Below, piece after piece: positions 1 through 6,371 of a stretch of 9,444 nucleotides of DNA (positions are counted from its first letter, which is position 1; the number at the start of each line of letters is the position of its first letter). Source of the DNA: Acetobacteraceae bacterium (lineage in GTDB: Bacteria > Pseudomonadota > Alphaproteobacteria > Acetobacterales > Acetobacteraceae). Under the pieces are notes generated by a model that had not been told where the DNA came from, made no database searches, and worked only from the letters and a program-made list of their open reading frames with translations. The position numbers and the translations under genes were made by a program. Location: contig JANXRT010000411.1 in the NCBI GenBank assembly GCA_025356735.1, positions 1-9,444 of the forward strand, read 5' to 3'.

Positions 1-479
1 AACGCCGGCTCGATCGGCGGCGTGCAGACCAGGATCGCATCGAGTGCGCCCTCCCGCAGCATGCGGATCAAATCGACGGTCTGAGCCTCCGTGAACAGCA
101 GACGCAGGCCCGGAAAGGCCGAGCGTATCGGCCCGATGGCATGTGAGAACAGGAACGGGCCCAGGGTCGGGATCGCACCCAGACGGCAGGCGCCGGCTGA
201 TCCGGCGACGCCGGGCATGGACAGCAGGTCACGCGCCGCTGTCACCAGTTCGGCGGCCCGGCGGGCGAACTCCGCCCCGTCTTCTGTCAGGCGCGTGCCG
301 GTCGACATCCGTTCAAACAAGGCGAAACCAAGGTAGCGTTCCAGTTTCAGCACCTGGGCGCTGAGTGCCGGCTGCGAGACGCCACAAGCCTTCGCGGCGC
401 GGCCGAAATGCAGGTGGTGCGCGACGGCTGCGACGTATTCCAGATCCCGGAAGGAGAGGCCGGCGAGGGCGCCGCTCAT
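1..479 (-). CDS. LysR-family transcriptional regulator, OxyR-like, partial (C-terminus outside window)
   Basis: DNA-binding regulator of the LysR family. Reading the minus strand from the ATG at 479 gives 159 residues before the window edge. Residues about 8-65 are the winged helix-turn-helix: LSFRDLEYVAAV, then GRAAKACGVSQPALSAQV as the recognition helices, then LERYLGFALFER. From about residue 99 the effector domain begins (CRLGAIPTLGPFLF, later a run ending in LREGALDAILV). The IPTLGPFLF-type opening and the EAQT...LREGALDA pattern are what I know from the OxyR-like branch, which senses peroxide through cysteines in the effector domain. That part is mostly outside the window, so the OxyR assignment is inference while the LysR assignment is firm. 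The gene diverges from the 591-1514 genes across a 111-base gap, the classical arrangement for a LysR regulator controlling its neighbour. No clear OxyR-type operator could be read in the gap. The start has only a weak ribosome binding site. Confidence 0.9.
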   Translation of the reverse strand, partial: MSGALAGLSFRDLEYVAAVAHHLHFGRAAKACGVSQPALSAQVLKLERYLGFALFERMSTGTRLTEDGAEFARRAAELVTAARDLLSMPGVAGSAGACRLGAIPTLGPFLFSHAIGPIRSAFPGLRLLFTEAQTVDLIRMLREGALDAILVCTPPIEPA

Positions 480-590
480 AGGCCGGCTCTATCAGGTCGA
501 GACAAACAATCTATTGGCCGCACTGTCACCCTGCACACAACTACTCTCCTCAAGCCCAGCCCGACGCTCCCCAGCATCAAGGATCACCAC

Positions 591-713
591 ATGTTTTTGC
601 GCATCGGCAAACTTCAAGTGGAAATGCCGTTTCCGTCAGAACCGAAGCTGTCGGCGCGGCTGGCCAATGAGTTGATGGGCGAACACGCCGGCTCCGCCAA
701 CTCGCCGCAGTAA
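591..713 (+). CDS. 40-residue ORF resembling the N-terminus of manganese catalase, probable gene remnant
   Basis: An ORF of 40 codons with a good ribosome binding site (AAGGA at 579-583, 7 bases before the ATG) and a TAA stop 12 bases before the rhodopsin start. It begins MFLRIGKLQVEMPFPSEP and continues to ELMGEHAG. From memory, proteobacterial manganese catalases open with MFLRIDKLQ.ELP.P and a few residues later have VQELLGGKFGEMS, so the first 34 residues fit that family's start. A full enzyme has about 280 residues, so this would be only an N-terminal stub and not an active catalase. It lies beside an OxyR-like regulator, and peroxide regulators often sit by catalases, which agrees with this reading. 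Alternatives are a real small protein, or a leader ORF translated ahead of the rhodopsin. The reading frame stays open upstream to 408, but that part overlaps the regulator gene and looks like antisense noise. Confidence 0.45.
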   Translation: MFLRIGKLQVEMPFPSEPKLSARLANELMGEHAGSANSPQ

Positions 714-725
714 GGGAATGAAGTC

Positions 726-1514
726 ATGGATGTAATCACTTTCGGCCAGTACTCCTTGGTCTATAACGCGTTCTCCTTCACCATAGCGGTGATGGGCGCG
801 GCGACGGTGTTCTTCTTCTTCGGCCGGTCGCAGGTCGCGTCGCCCTACCGCACGGCGGTCACCCTGACCGGGCTGGTGACCGCGATCGCCTGCTACCACT
901 ACTTCCGGATCTTCCAGTCCTGGGAAGCAACCTATGCCGTGGTCGGCACCGAGGTCCGGCCCTCCGGCGTGAAGTACAACGATGCCTACCGCTACGTCGA
1001 TTGGCTGCTCACAGTGCCGTTGTTGCTGATCGAGCTCATCCTGGTGATGCGCCTGCCTGCGGCCGAGACGGTGTCGAAAGGGACCAAGCTTGGTGTGCTC
1101 GCTATCATCATGGTCGTGCTGGGTTACCCCGGCGAGATTTCGCCGAACATGGGCACGCGATGGATATGGTGGACGCTGGCGATGATCCCGTTCCTCATCA
1201 TCGTCTATGACCTGTTCTTCAGCCTCGGTGCCTCGATCAAGGCGCAGCCCCCCGGAGTGCGCGGGATGGTCAGTACGGCGCGTTGGCTGACGGTCATCTC
1301 CTGGGCCTTCTACCCGATCGTGTTCCTGTTCCCGATGTTGGGCTTCGACGGCACCAACGCCCAGACCGCGGTTCAGATCGGCTACACGGTTGCCGACATC
1401 GTTGCCAAGGCGATGTTCGGGGTGTTCATCTACCTGATCGCCGCCCGCAAGTCCGAACTGGAATATCCGGAAGCTCGTCAGACTTCGGGAAGCCGGGTCT
1501 CCGGCATGACCTGA
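726..1514 (+). CDS. Microbial rhodopsin, light-driven proton pump of the xanthorhodopsin/proteorhodopsin type
   Basis: A 262-residue seven-helix membrane protein that binds retinal and should pump protons outward in light. Helix C carries YRYVDWLLTVPLLLIE: D92 (Schiff-base counterion), T96 and E103 (proton donor), the DTE pattern of outward proton pumps. L100 sits where proteorhodopsin residue 105 tunes colour, and Leu there means green absorption. H58 in helix B is the histidine partner of the counterion. Helix F has W193, Y196 and P197 of the retinal pocket. Helix G has D224 and K228 (VADIVAKAMFG), the retinal-binding lysine. The GYPGEIS turn (133-139) and the overall pattern favour the xanthorhodopsin clade, but W149 occupies the position of that clade's antenna-site Gly. 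The ATG at 726 has AAGGGA at 712-717, 8 bases upstream, overlapping the stop of the preceding small ORF. Next downstream is the retinal-forming enzyme, so the pair is functionally self-consistent. GC is high like the neighbours. Confidence 0.97.
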   Translation: MDVITFGQYSLVYNAFSFTIAVMGAATVFFFFGRSQVASPYRTAVTLTGLVTAIACYHYFRIFQSWEATYAVVGTEVRPSGVKYNDAYRYVDWLLTVPLLLIELILVMRLPAAETVSKGTKLGVLAIIMVVLGYPGEISPNMGTRWIWWTLAMIPFLIIVYDLFFSLGASIKAQPPGVRGMVSTARWLTVISWAFYPIVFLFPMLGFDGTNAQTAVQIGYTVADIVAKAMFGVFIYLIAARKSELEYPEARQTSGSRVSGMT

Positions 1515-1522
1515 GGCGGACA

Positions 1523-1550
1523 TCGATCAGGGCGGTTTTGCTTTGATCGA
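1523..1550 (+). terminator. Hairpin followed by a short T run, directly after the rhodopsin gene
   Basis: The arms TCGATCA (1523-1529) and TGATCGA (1544-1550) pair perfectly. They extend inward through two G-U pairs, G1532-C1541 and C1533-G1540, to the loop GGTTTT. AATTTTCCC follows. It starts 8 bases after the rhodopsin stop. It could be a weak intrinsic terminator or attenuator that lowers transcription into blh, or an RNA 3'-end stabiliser. The T run is short, so full termination is uncertain. Confidence 0.4.
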
Positions 1551-1582
1551 AATTTTCCCAGCATCGCTGCTCTCCGATACCG

Positions 1583-1617
1583 CCCTGGATCGTCTCCTTG
1601 CAGGATGCGATCCAGGG
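1583..1617 (+). promoter_or_regulatory. Long stable hairpin between rhodopsin and blh
   Basis: Perfect 10-base arms CCCTGGATCG (1583-1592) and CGATCCAGGG (1608-1617). Inside them, T1593 pairs with G1607, C1594 and T1606 mismatch, then TCCT (1595-1598) pairs with AGGA (1602-1605) around the loop TGC. The RNA would form one nearly continuous stem ending 41 bases before the blh ATG. No T run follows, so it is not a classical terminator. It may set the ratio of the two proteins by stabilising upstream RNA or blocking a nuclease. It may equally be a protein-binding palindrome. Function is inferred from position only. Confidence 0.4.
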
Positions 1618-1658
1618 TACGGTCGTGCAAACTGATCTAAGCCGACAGGATGATTGCG

Positions 1659-2639
1659 ATGTCGGCACCCAGCCGGTACTGGCTCAGTTCCGCGCTGCGG
1701 CGGCATACGAGAGGGGCCACGACAACAATCACCGGGTTCTGCCTGCTGGCTGTTGCCGGCCTGGATTTCAGCCCCATCGCTCAATCCTTCCTGCTGCTTG
1801 GCGGCGTGGTCGTCGTTGGCTTCCCGCACGGCGCCTTTGACCATTTGGTGGCGCGTCCGGTTCTGGCACAACGCTTTGGCCCGTTCTGGTGGCTGTTGTT
1901 CGGCACGGGCTACTTCGGGTTGGCGGCATTGGTGTGGATCGCCTGGACGGTTGCGCCTGCCGTCACCCTGGCCGGATTTCTTGCAGCCTCCGTCCTGCAT
2001 TTTGGCCTGGGTGACGTCGAGGATGGCCTGGCGCCGGAAACCGTGCCGCGTGTCGTGGCCATCCTGGCCCATGGCGGACTTCCGATCCTGATGCCGATCG
2101 CCGTTCACCCGCAGGCCTGTGCACCGCTGCTGGCCGCGCTCGCCAAGGTTCCGGTCCCGGCGATGCTGGATGCGCTCGCTGTCGCCGCATGGTGGACGCC
2201 CGCATGGATCGCCGCCTTCACCTGGGTGCTGCTGGCGAACCTGAAGCAACGCCGGACCGCCGCCGAACGGCTGGCATCCATCGCCGCCTTCGTGTTGCTG
2301 CCACCCGTGCTCGCGTTCGGTCTGTATTTCACGCTGGGACATTCGGTGCGCCATGTGCTTCGCCTTGGCGCCTGGCATGATCCGCGCGATCCAGCCGCCG
2401 CAGCGCGCTGGCTGCTGAGCGTGATGCTTCCCGCCGGCGGGCTCTGCCTTGTCGGAGTGAGCGGCCTTGTCCTGTTGGGCGGCGACATGACGCTTGACGT
2501 GTTGACGCCGTGCTTTCGGGTGATCGCCGTCCTCACCTTGCCGCATATGGTGGTGACGAGCTGGCTGGGTTCGTCCGACCAGACTTATGTCGTTCCGATG
2601 CGCCCGGCAGGACTCGAACCTGCAACCGAGCGGTTATGA
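1659..2639 (+). CDS. blh: Brp/Blh-family beta-carotene 15,15'-dioxygenase (retinal formation)
   Basis: Integral membrane iron enzyme that splits beta-carotene into two retinals, here supplying the rhodopsin encoded just before it. The protein has 326 residues with many hydrophobic segments. Family marks visible: GFPHGAFDH at 54-62 (H57 and H62), SVLHFGLGD at 111-119 (H114), GHSVRH at 227-232 (H228 and H232) and TLPHMVVT at 293-300 (H296). The conserved histidines are the expected iron ligands. I chose the ATG at 1659 over the ATG at 1650 because AGGA (1647-1650) then stands 8 bases upstream. The family domain appears to end near SWLG (301-304). The last 13 residues (MRPAGLEPATERL) are translated from the antisense strand of a tRNA gene, so the original stop seems to have been lost. 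No carotenoid synthesis genes lie in the window. Family assignment is firm; activity is inferred from conserved residues and context. Confidence 0.93.
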   Translation: MSAPSRYWLSSALRRHTRGATTTITGFCLLAVAGLDFSPIAQSFLLLGGVVVVGFPHGAFDHLVARPVLAQRFGPFWWLLFGTGYFGLAALVWIAWTVAPAVTLAGFLAASVLHFGLGDVEDGLAPETVPRVVAILAHGGLPILMPIAVHPQACAPLLAALAKVPVPAMLDALAVAAWWTPAWIAAFTWVLLANLKQRRTAAERLASIAAFVLLPPVLAFGLYFTLGHSVRHVLRLGAWHDPRDPAAAARWLLSVMLPAGGLCLVGVSGLVLLGGDMTLDVLTPCFRVIAVLTLPHMVVTSWLGSSDQTYVVPMRPAGLEPATERL

Positions 2640-2672
2640 GCCGCCTGCTCTAACCAATTGAGCTACAGGCGC
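2599..2672 (-). tRNA. tRNA with CAU anticodon (elongator Met or lysidine-type Ile2)
   Basis: A complete 74-base cloverleaf on the minus strand. The acceptor stem is GCGCCTG with CGGGCGC (one G-U pair) and discriminator A at 2599. The D arm is GCTC/GAGC around AATTGGTTA. The anticodon stem is GGCGG/CCGCT (one G-U pair) around CTCATAA, so the anticodon is CAT. The variable loop has five bases. The T arm is GCAGG/CCTGC around TTCGAGT. CCA is not encoded, because TCG follows the discriminator. The acceptor stem pairs with a non-initiator pattern (G1-C72). C4-G69 and C5-G68 are, as I recall, marks used by TilS for tRNA-Ile2, so isoleucine decoding of AUA is possible; elongator Met is the other option. 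The 3' half overlaps the end of blh on the opposite strand. Confidence 0.93.
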
Positions 2673-2796
2673 GCCGGAGGTCCTGAGCAGGCGCGATGTG
2701 ACAGACATTGCCCGGAACGCGCAAGGGCCGACAGACATAGGCGATTGGCCCCGGCGCCTGATATAGAAGCCGTGCCCTTTGCCACGGAGACGACCC

Positions 2797-3336
2797 ATGC
2801 GCCTCGATGCCATCGCCATCGGCAGCAATCCGCCGGAAGACGTTAACGTCGTGATCGAGGTCGAGATCGGCGGCGAGCCGATCAAGTACGAGATGGACAA
2901 GGATGCCGGCACCCTGTTCGTCGATCGGTTCCTGCATACAGCCATGCGCTACCCCGGGAATTACGGCTTCGTGCCGCATACCCTGTCCGACGACGGCGAT
3001 CCGATCGACGTGCTGGTCGCCAATACCCGGCCGATCGTGCCCGGCGCCGTGATCAACGTCCGTCCGGTCGGCGTGCTGAAGATGACCGACGACGGCGGCG
3101 GCGACGAGAAGATCATCGCCGTGCCCTCGCCGCGGCTGACCAAGCGGTATCTGAATGTCCACAACTACACCGACCTGCCGCAGATCACGCTGGAGCAGAT
3201 CCAGCACTTCTTCGAGCACTACAAGGATTTGGAAGAAGGCAAATGGGTCAAGATCATCGGTTGGGGCGATGCCGCGGAGGCCAAGCAACTGATCCTGGAC
3301 GCTATTGAGCGCGGGCGGCCATATCGGAGCCAGTAA
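2797..3336 (+). CDS. ppa: Inorganic pyrophosphatase, family I
   Basis: Soluble cytoplasmic enzyme that hydrolyses pyrophosphate to phosphate and so drives biosynthetic reactions forward. The protein has 179 residues, the usual bacterial family I length. The signature DGDPIDVLV places D66, D68 and D71 at the metal site. Other active-site residues in the expected order are K30, E32, R44, Y56 (GNYGFVP), D103, K105, Y142 and K143. I prefer the ATG at 2797 (MRLDAIAIG), with GGAG at 2785-2788 about 8 bases upstream, over an in-frame TTG at 2779. An AT-rich TATAGA at 2763-2768 may belong to a promoter, but no convincing -35 box was found. It is probably transcribed alone: an opposite-strand tRNA lies upstream and the convergent fhs downstream. 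Confidence 0.97.
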   Translation: MRLDAIAIGSNPPEDVNVVIEVEIGGEPIKYEMDKDAGTLFVDRFLHTAMRYPGNYGFVPHTLSDDGDPIDVLVANTRPIVPGAVINVRPVGVLKMTDDGGGDEKIIAVPSPRLTKRYLNVHNYTDLPQITLEQIQHFFEHYKDLEEGKWVKIIGWGDAAEAKQLILDAIERGRPYRSQ

Positions 3337-3338
3337 GG

Positions 3339-3401
3339 CGGGGCTCTGCCCTCGACCCGCTGGGGGGCAGCGCCCCCAGACCCGCATCTCTTGAGGGATG
3401 C
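3339..3401 (+). repeat. Multi-hairpin palindromic repeat element, copy 1 (also likely terminator of ppa)
   Basis: Starts 3 bases after the ppa stop. Three structured units follow one another: GGGC TCT GCCC at 3341-3351; CTGGGGG with CCCCCAG (3360-3366 and 3373-3379, loop of 6); and GCATCTC with GGGATGC (3384-3390 and 3395-3401, one T-G pair, loop TTGA). The core CGGGGCTCTGCCC at 3339-3351 recurs exactly, inverted, at 8891-8903 after nadK, also followed by a CCCGCT spacer and a hairpin. Two copies in intergenic gaps indicate a dispersed REP-like family. No long T run follows, so any termination would be by structure or with Rho. Confidence 0.6.
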
Positions 3402-3424
3402 ACTCCCGGGGGCTTTGGGGCGGT

Positions 3425-3451
3425 GCGCCATGCTTCTTTTGCCTGCGGCGC
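3425..3451 (-). terminator. Possible hairpin at the 3' end of fhs
   Basis: GCGCC at 3425-3429 pairs with GGCGC at 3447-3451, directly against the fhs stop codon. The loop of 17 bases is long and the T run poor, so this is a weak candidate for ending the fhs transcript. The stronger hairpins at 3360-3401 may do the work for both convergent genes. Confidence 0.25.
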
Positions 3452-5128
3452 TTAAAATAGTCCTTCGATCTGGCCGTCCGCATCCAATCGAATGCTTTCC
3501 GCGGCCGGCACGCGCGGCAGGCCGGGCATGGTGAGCACATCGCCGCAGATCGCCACGACGAAGCCGGCACCGGCCGACAGCCGCACGTCGCGCACTGGCA
3601 GGACGTGCCCGGTCGGCGCGCCCATCGATGTTGGATCGGCCGAAAAGCTGTACTGCGTCTTGGCGATGCAGACCGGAAATTCGCCGAAGCCGGCGGCCTC
3701 GTAGCCGTCTAGCTTTCGCGCGACCGCGGCTGGCAGGCTGATGTCGGCGGCATGGTAGATCTCGCGCGCCACGGTGCGCAGCTTGTCGGCAAGGCTTTCC
3801 GAATTCGGATAAAGCGGCGCGAACCGGGCAGTGCCGGCGACGAGCCTGGCCCGCACGGCCTGGGCGAGGTCGGCGGCCCCGGCGGCGCCGTCGGACCAGT
3901 GGGTGCAGAGGATGGCTTCGGTGCCGAGCGCCGTCATCGCGTCGCGCACCACGGCGAACTCGGCTGGGGTGTCGGAGCCGAACCGGTTCAGCGCGACAAT
4001 CGCGGGCACGCCGAATTTGCCGACGTTCTCGACGTGGCGGATCAGGTTGGCGGTGCCGCGCGCCACCGCCCCGGTGTTCTCGGCGTTGAGGTCGGATTTG
4101 GCGACGCCGCCATGCATCTTCAACGCGCGCACGCTGGCGACGATCACGGCGCAGTCGGGCGATAGGCCGGCGCTGCGGCATTTGATGTCGAAGAACTTCT
4201 CCGCACCCAGATCGGCGCCGAAGCCGGCTTCGGTCACCACGATGTCGGCCAGGCTGAGGCCGAGCTTTGTCGCGATCACCGAGTTGCAGCCATGCGCGAT
4301 GTTGGCGAACGGCCCGCCATGGACCAGCGCCGGCGAGCCCTCGATGGTTTGCACCAGGTTGGGTGACAGCGCATCGCGCAGCAGCGCCGCCATGGCGCCA
4401 TCGGCCTTGAGGTCGCGCGCGGTGACAGGCGTGCTGTCGCGGCGGGTCGCGACGATGATGCGGCCGAGCCGCGCCTGAAGGTCGTCGAGGTCGGACGCCA
4501 GGCAGAACACCGCCATGACCTCGGACGCCACGATGATGTCGAAACCATCCTGGCGCGGAAATCCGTTGGCGACGCCGCCCAGCCCCACGGCCATGTCGCG
4601 CAAGGCGCGATCGTTGATGTCGAGGGCGCGGCGGAAGGTGATGCGTCGGCTGTCGATGCCGAGCGCGTTGCCCCAGTACAGGTGGTTGTCGATCATCGCC
4701 GCGAGCAGGTTGTTGGCCGCGGTGATGGCGTGGAAATCACCGGTGAAGTGCAGGTTGATCTCGTCCATCGGCACCACCTGGGAGCGTCCGCCGCCGGTGG
4801 CGCCACCCTTCTGGCCGAAGCTCGGGCCCAGGGAGGGCTCACGCAGGCAGATCATGGCGCGCGCGCCGGCATGGTTTAGCGCGTCGCCAAGGCCGATCGT
4901 GGTGGTGGTCTTGCCCTCGCCGGCGGCGGTCGGGCTGATGCCGGTGACCAGCACGAGTTTTCCCGATCGCGCCGGAAGGCCGCGGATGAAGCCTGTTTCG
5001 ATTTTGGCCTTGAACCGGCCGTAGGGCTCCAGCGCTTCCGCGGGGATGCCGGCCTTGGCGGCGATCTCGGCGATCGGGCGCAATTTCGCCGCGCGCGCGA
5101 TTTGGAGGTCCGATTCAGGCATCGTCAC
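3452..5128 (-). CDS. fhs: Formate-tetrahydrofolate ligase
   Basis: Cytoplasmic enzyme that joins formate to tetrahydrofolate using ATP, giving 10-formyl-THF for one-carbon metabolism and purine synthesis. The 558 residues match the family length. Visible marks: the ATP loop TAAGEGKTT (67-75), the stretch [17 protein letters not shown] (105-121), [11 protein letters not shown] (125-135), and the second family signature [12 protein letters not shown]. Two positions differ from the common form I know (TPAGEGK and GGAAGGGY), which suggests a lineage variant rather than a damaged enzyme. The start is either the GTG at 5128-5126, giving a 4-base GTGA overlap with the upstream aminotransferase, or the ATG at 5122-5120 two codons later. 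AAGG about 10 bases before that ATG slightly favours the ATG. Transcription with the upstream gene is very likely. Confidence 0.97.
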   Translation of the reverse strand: MTMPESDLQIARAAKLRPIAEIAAKAGIPAEALEPYGRFKAKIETGFIRGLPARSGKLVLVTGISPTAAGEGKTTTTIGLGDALNHAGARAMICLREPSLGPSFGQKGGATGGGRSQVVPMDEINLHFTGDFHAITAANNLLAAMIDNHLYWGNALGIDSRRITFRRALDINDRALRDMAVGLGGVANGFPRQDGFDIIVASEVMAVFCLASDLDDLQARLGRIIVATRRDSTPVTARDLKADGAMAALLRDALSPNLVQTIEGSPALVHGGPFANIAHGCNSVIATKLGLSLADIVVTEAGFGADLGAEKFFDIKCRSAGLSPDCAVIVASVRALKMHGGVAKSDLNAENTGAVARGTANLIRHVENVGKFGVPAIVALNRFGSDTPAEFAVVRDAMTALGTEAILCTHWSDGAAGAADLAQAVRARLVAGTARFAPLYPNSESLADKLRTVAREIYHAADISLPAAVARKLDGYEAAGFGEFPVCIAKTQYSFSADPTSMGAPTGHVLPVRDVRLSAGAGFVVAICGDVLTMPGLPRVPAAESIRLDADGQIEGLF

Positions 5129-6240
5129 GCCGCCTTGCGGGTATCGACGCCGATGTCGGCAAGGGCGAGCGCCATCGCCTCGACCGCCTCCGTCATCTCG
5201 GCCGGCGCGATGTCGCCGATGCAGCCGACGCGAAAACTCGGGTTTTCCGTGTTGTAGAAATTGCTGATCAGAAAGCCGCGGCGCTTCAGCGCGTCGACGA
5301 ATTCAAGCAGGTTCCAGGCCGGATGGGTGGGCGCGTGGATGTTGACGACGATCGGGCCCTGATGCTCGGGTGCCAGAACCGGCGCCACGCCGAGCCGGAT
5401 CATGCCGTCGTAGAAAACCCGCATGTTGGCGGTGTAGCGCGCCAGCCTGGCCGGCTGGCCGCCCTCGGCGTCGAACCGGTCCAGCGCCACCGAAAACGCG
5501 GCGATGACCTGCATCGGCGGGGTGAACCGGAAAGTCCCTGGCAGGTTCTTGAGGCCGTGCTGGTGGATGTCGGAAAGGTCGAACGACCAGGACCCGGCAT
5601 TGCCGGCGCAGGCTTCGAGGCGGGCAGCCGGCGATATCGCGAAGGCGATGCCGGCGACACCCTCGATGCATTTGTTGGAGCTGAACACGACCGCATCGAT
5701 CTCCGGCCGCTCCGCCAGGTTGAGCGGCAGGGCGCCGAACGCCGACACCGAGTCGACGATGGTGCGGCGGCCGAGCGCGCGGACCACGGCGCCGATTGCC
5801 GCCGGATCATGGATCACGCCGCTGCCGGTCTCGGAATGGATGATGCCGACATGGCTGATCCCGGGGTCTTCCGCGAGTGCGGCGGCGATCGCGGTCGGGC
5901 TGACCGGGCGGTCGGCCGGCACCGGCAACACAGTCACCAGGCGCCCCGCCTCGCTGGCCAGCCGGATCATGCGCCCGGCATAGGGGCCGGTGTCGGCGAT
6001 CAGGATGCGTCCGCCCGGCGGCAGGAATGTCCGGATCGACGCCTCGATCGCATAGTGGCCGCATCCTTGCAGCATCAGCGCCATATGCTCGCCTGGAACG
6101 CCGCCGGCGATGGCCAGGACTCGGTCCTTGACTGCGGCGATCATCGGTTTGGTGTCGTTGTCCCAAGGTGCAAAATCCTGCGTCATGGCGGCGCGCACGT
6201 CGGGGTGGGTGGAAACCGGTCCGGGGATAAGCAGCTTCAT
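5125..6240 (-). CDS. phnW: PLP-dependent class V aminotransferase, 2-aminoethylphosphonate-pyruvate transaminase-like
   Basis: A 371-residue fold-type I aminotransferase. The closest family I recognise is PhnW, which moves the amino group of 2-aminoethylphosphonate to pyruvate, giving phosphonoacetaldehyde and alanine. Supporting features: opening [17 protein letters not shown] (3-19), H135 with SETGSG (136-141), D163 in [11 protein letters not shown] lysine K190 in [21 protein letters not shown] (238-249) and FRVGCIGDI (336-344). The substrate loop has ETGSG where PhnW commonly has ETTTG, and no other phosphonate gene is adjacent. A related activity such as alanine-glyoxylate or serine-glyoxylate transamination is therefore possible, and the gene symbol is tentative. 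It overlaps fhs by 4 bases, so coupling to one-carbon metabolism is suggested. The ATG at 6240 has only a weak AGG upstream. Confidence 0.8.
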   Translation of the reverse strand: MKLLIPGPVSTHPDVRAAMTQDFAPWDNDTKPMIAAVKDRVLAIAGGVPGEHMALMLQGCGHYAIEASIRTFLPPGGRILIADTGPYAGRMIRLASEAGRLVTVLPVPADRPVSPTAIAAALAEDPGISHVGIIHSETGSGVIHDPAAIGAVVRALGRRTIVDSVSAFGALPLNLAERPEIDAVVFSSNKCIEGVAGIAFAISPAARLEACAGNAGSWSFDLSDIHQHGLKNLPGTFRFTPPMQVIAAFSVALDRFDAEGGQPARLARYTANMRVFYDGMIRLGVAPVLAPEHQGPIVVNIHAPTHPAWNLLEFVDALKRRGFLISNFYNTENPSFRVGCIGDIAPAEMTEAVEAMALALADIGVDTRKAA

Positions 6241-6284
6241 GACGCAACCTGTGGAAAGCCGTCAGGCTTGCCATGGCGCGCGGC

Positions 6285-6308
6285 AAAAATCCACATCTAG
6301 ATATATGG
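6285..6308. promoter_or_regulatory. AT-rich stretch in the divergent gap, likely promoter region
   Basis: The 131-base gap between the minus-strand aminotransferase (start 6240) and the plus-strand membrane protein (start 6372) contains one clearly AT-rich run, including the palindrome ATCTAGAT (6295-6302) and TATATG. In DNA this GC-rich it stands out and probably holds the promoter or operator of one or both genes. I could not place a convincing -35/-10 pair in either direction. Confidence 0.25.
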
Positions 6309-6371
6309 CCGAACCTGCCGACAGGAATGTTAGGATGCTTTCGAGAAGCTACTTCCGCTCAAGGACCCACG

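Noticed and set aside
91..364. Short plus-strand frames opposite the regulator gene
   Set aside because: They are antisense to a clear LysR helix-turn-helix and effector domain.
480..590. Search for an OxyR/LysR operator or sigma-70 boxes in the divergent gap
   Set aside because: Isolated TTGGCC and T-N11-A-like matches exist, but none forms a convincing palindrome or spaced promoter pair.
636..1523. Long open frame on the minus strand across the rhodopsin gene
   Set aside because: It is antisense to a rhodopsin with all family residues. Its translation is rich in His, Asp, Gln and Arg without any domain, as expected from the opposite strand of GC-rich coding DNA.
1527..2546. Long open frame (339 codons) on the minus strand across blh
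   Set aside because: Composition is low-complexity Gln/His/Arg, no recognisable domain, and it covers a Brp/Blh gene with conserved histidines. It is a coding shadow.
2700..2738. Direct repeat GACAGACAT at 2700-2708 and 2730-2738, upstream of ppa and of the tRNA
   Set aside because: Nine bases repeated twice at a 30-base interval could be an operator, but two short copies with no further match are within chance expectation.
3219..4181. Minus-strand frame running from fhs into the end of ppa
   Set aside because: Arg-rich out-of-frame reading of fhs, with no ribosome binding site or domain.
5323..6300. Long open frame (325 codons) on the plus strand across the aminotransferase
   Set aside because: Antisense to a clear PLP enzyme; the translation lacks motifs and is dominated by Arg, Asp and His.
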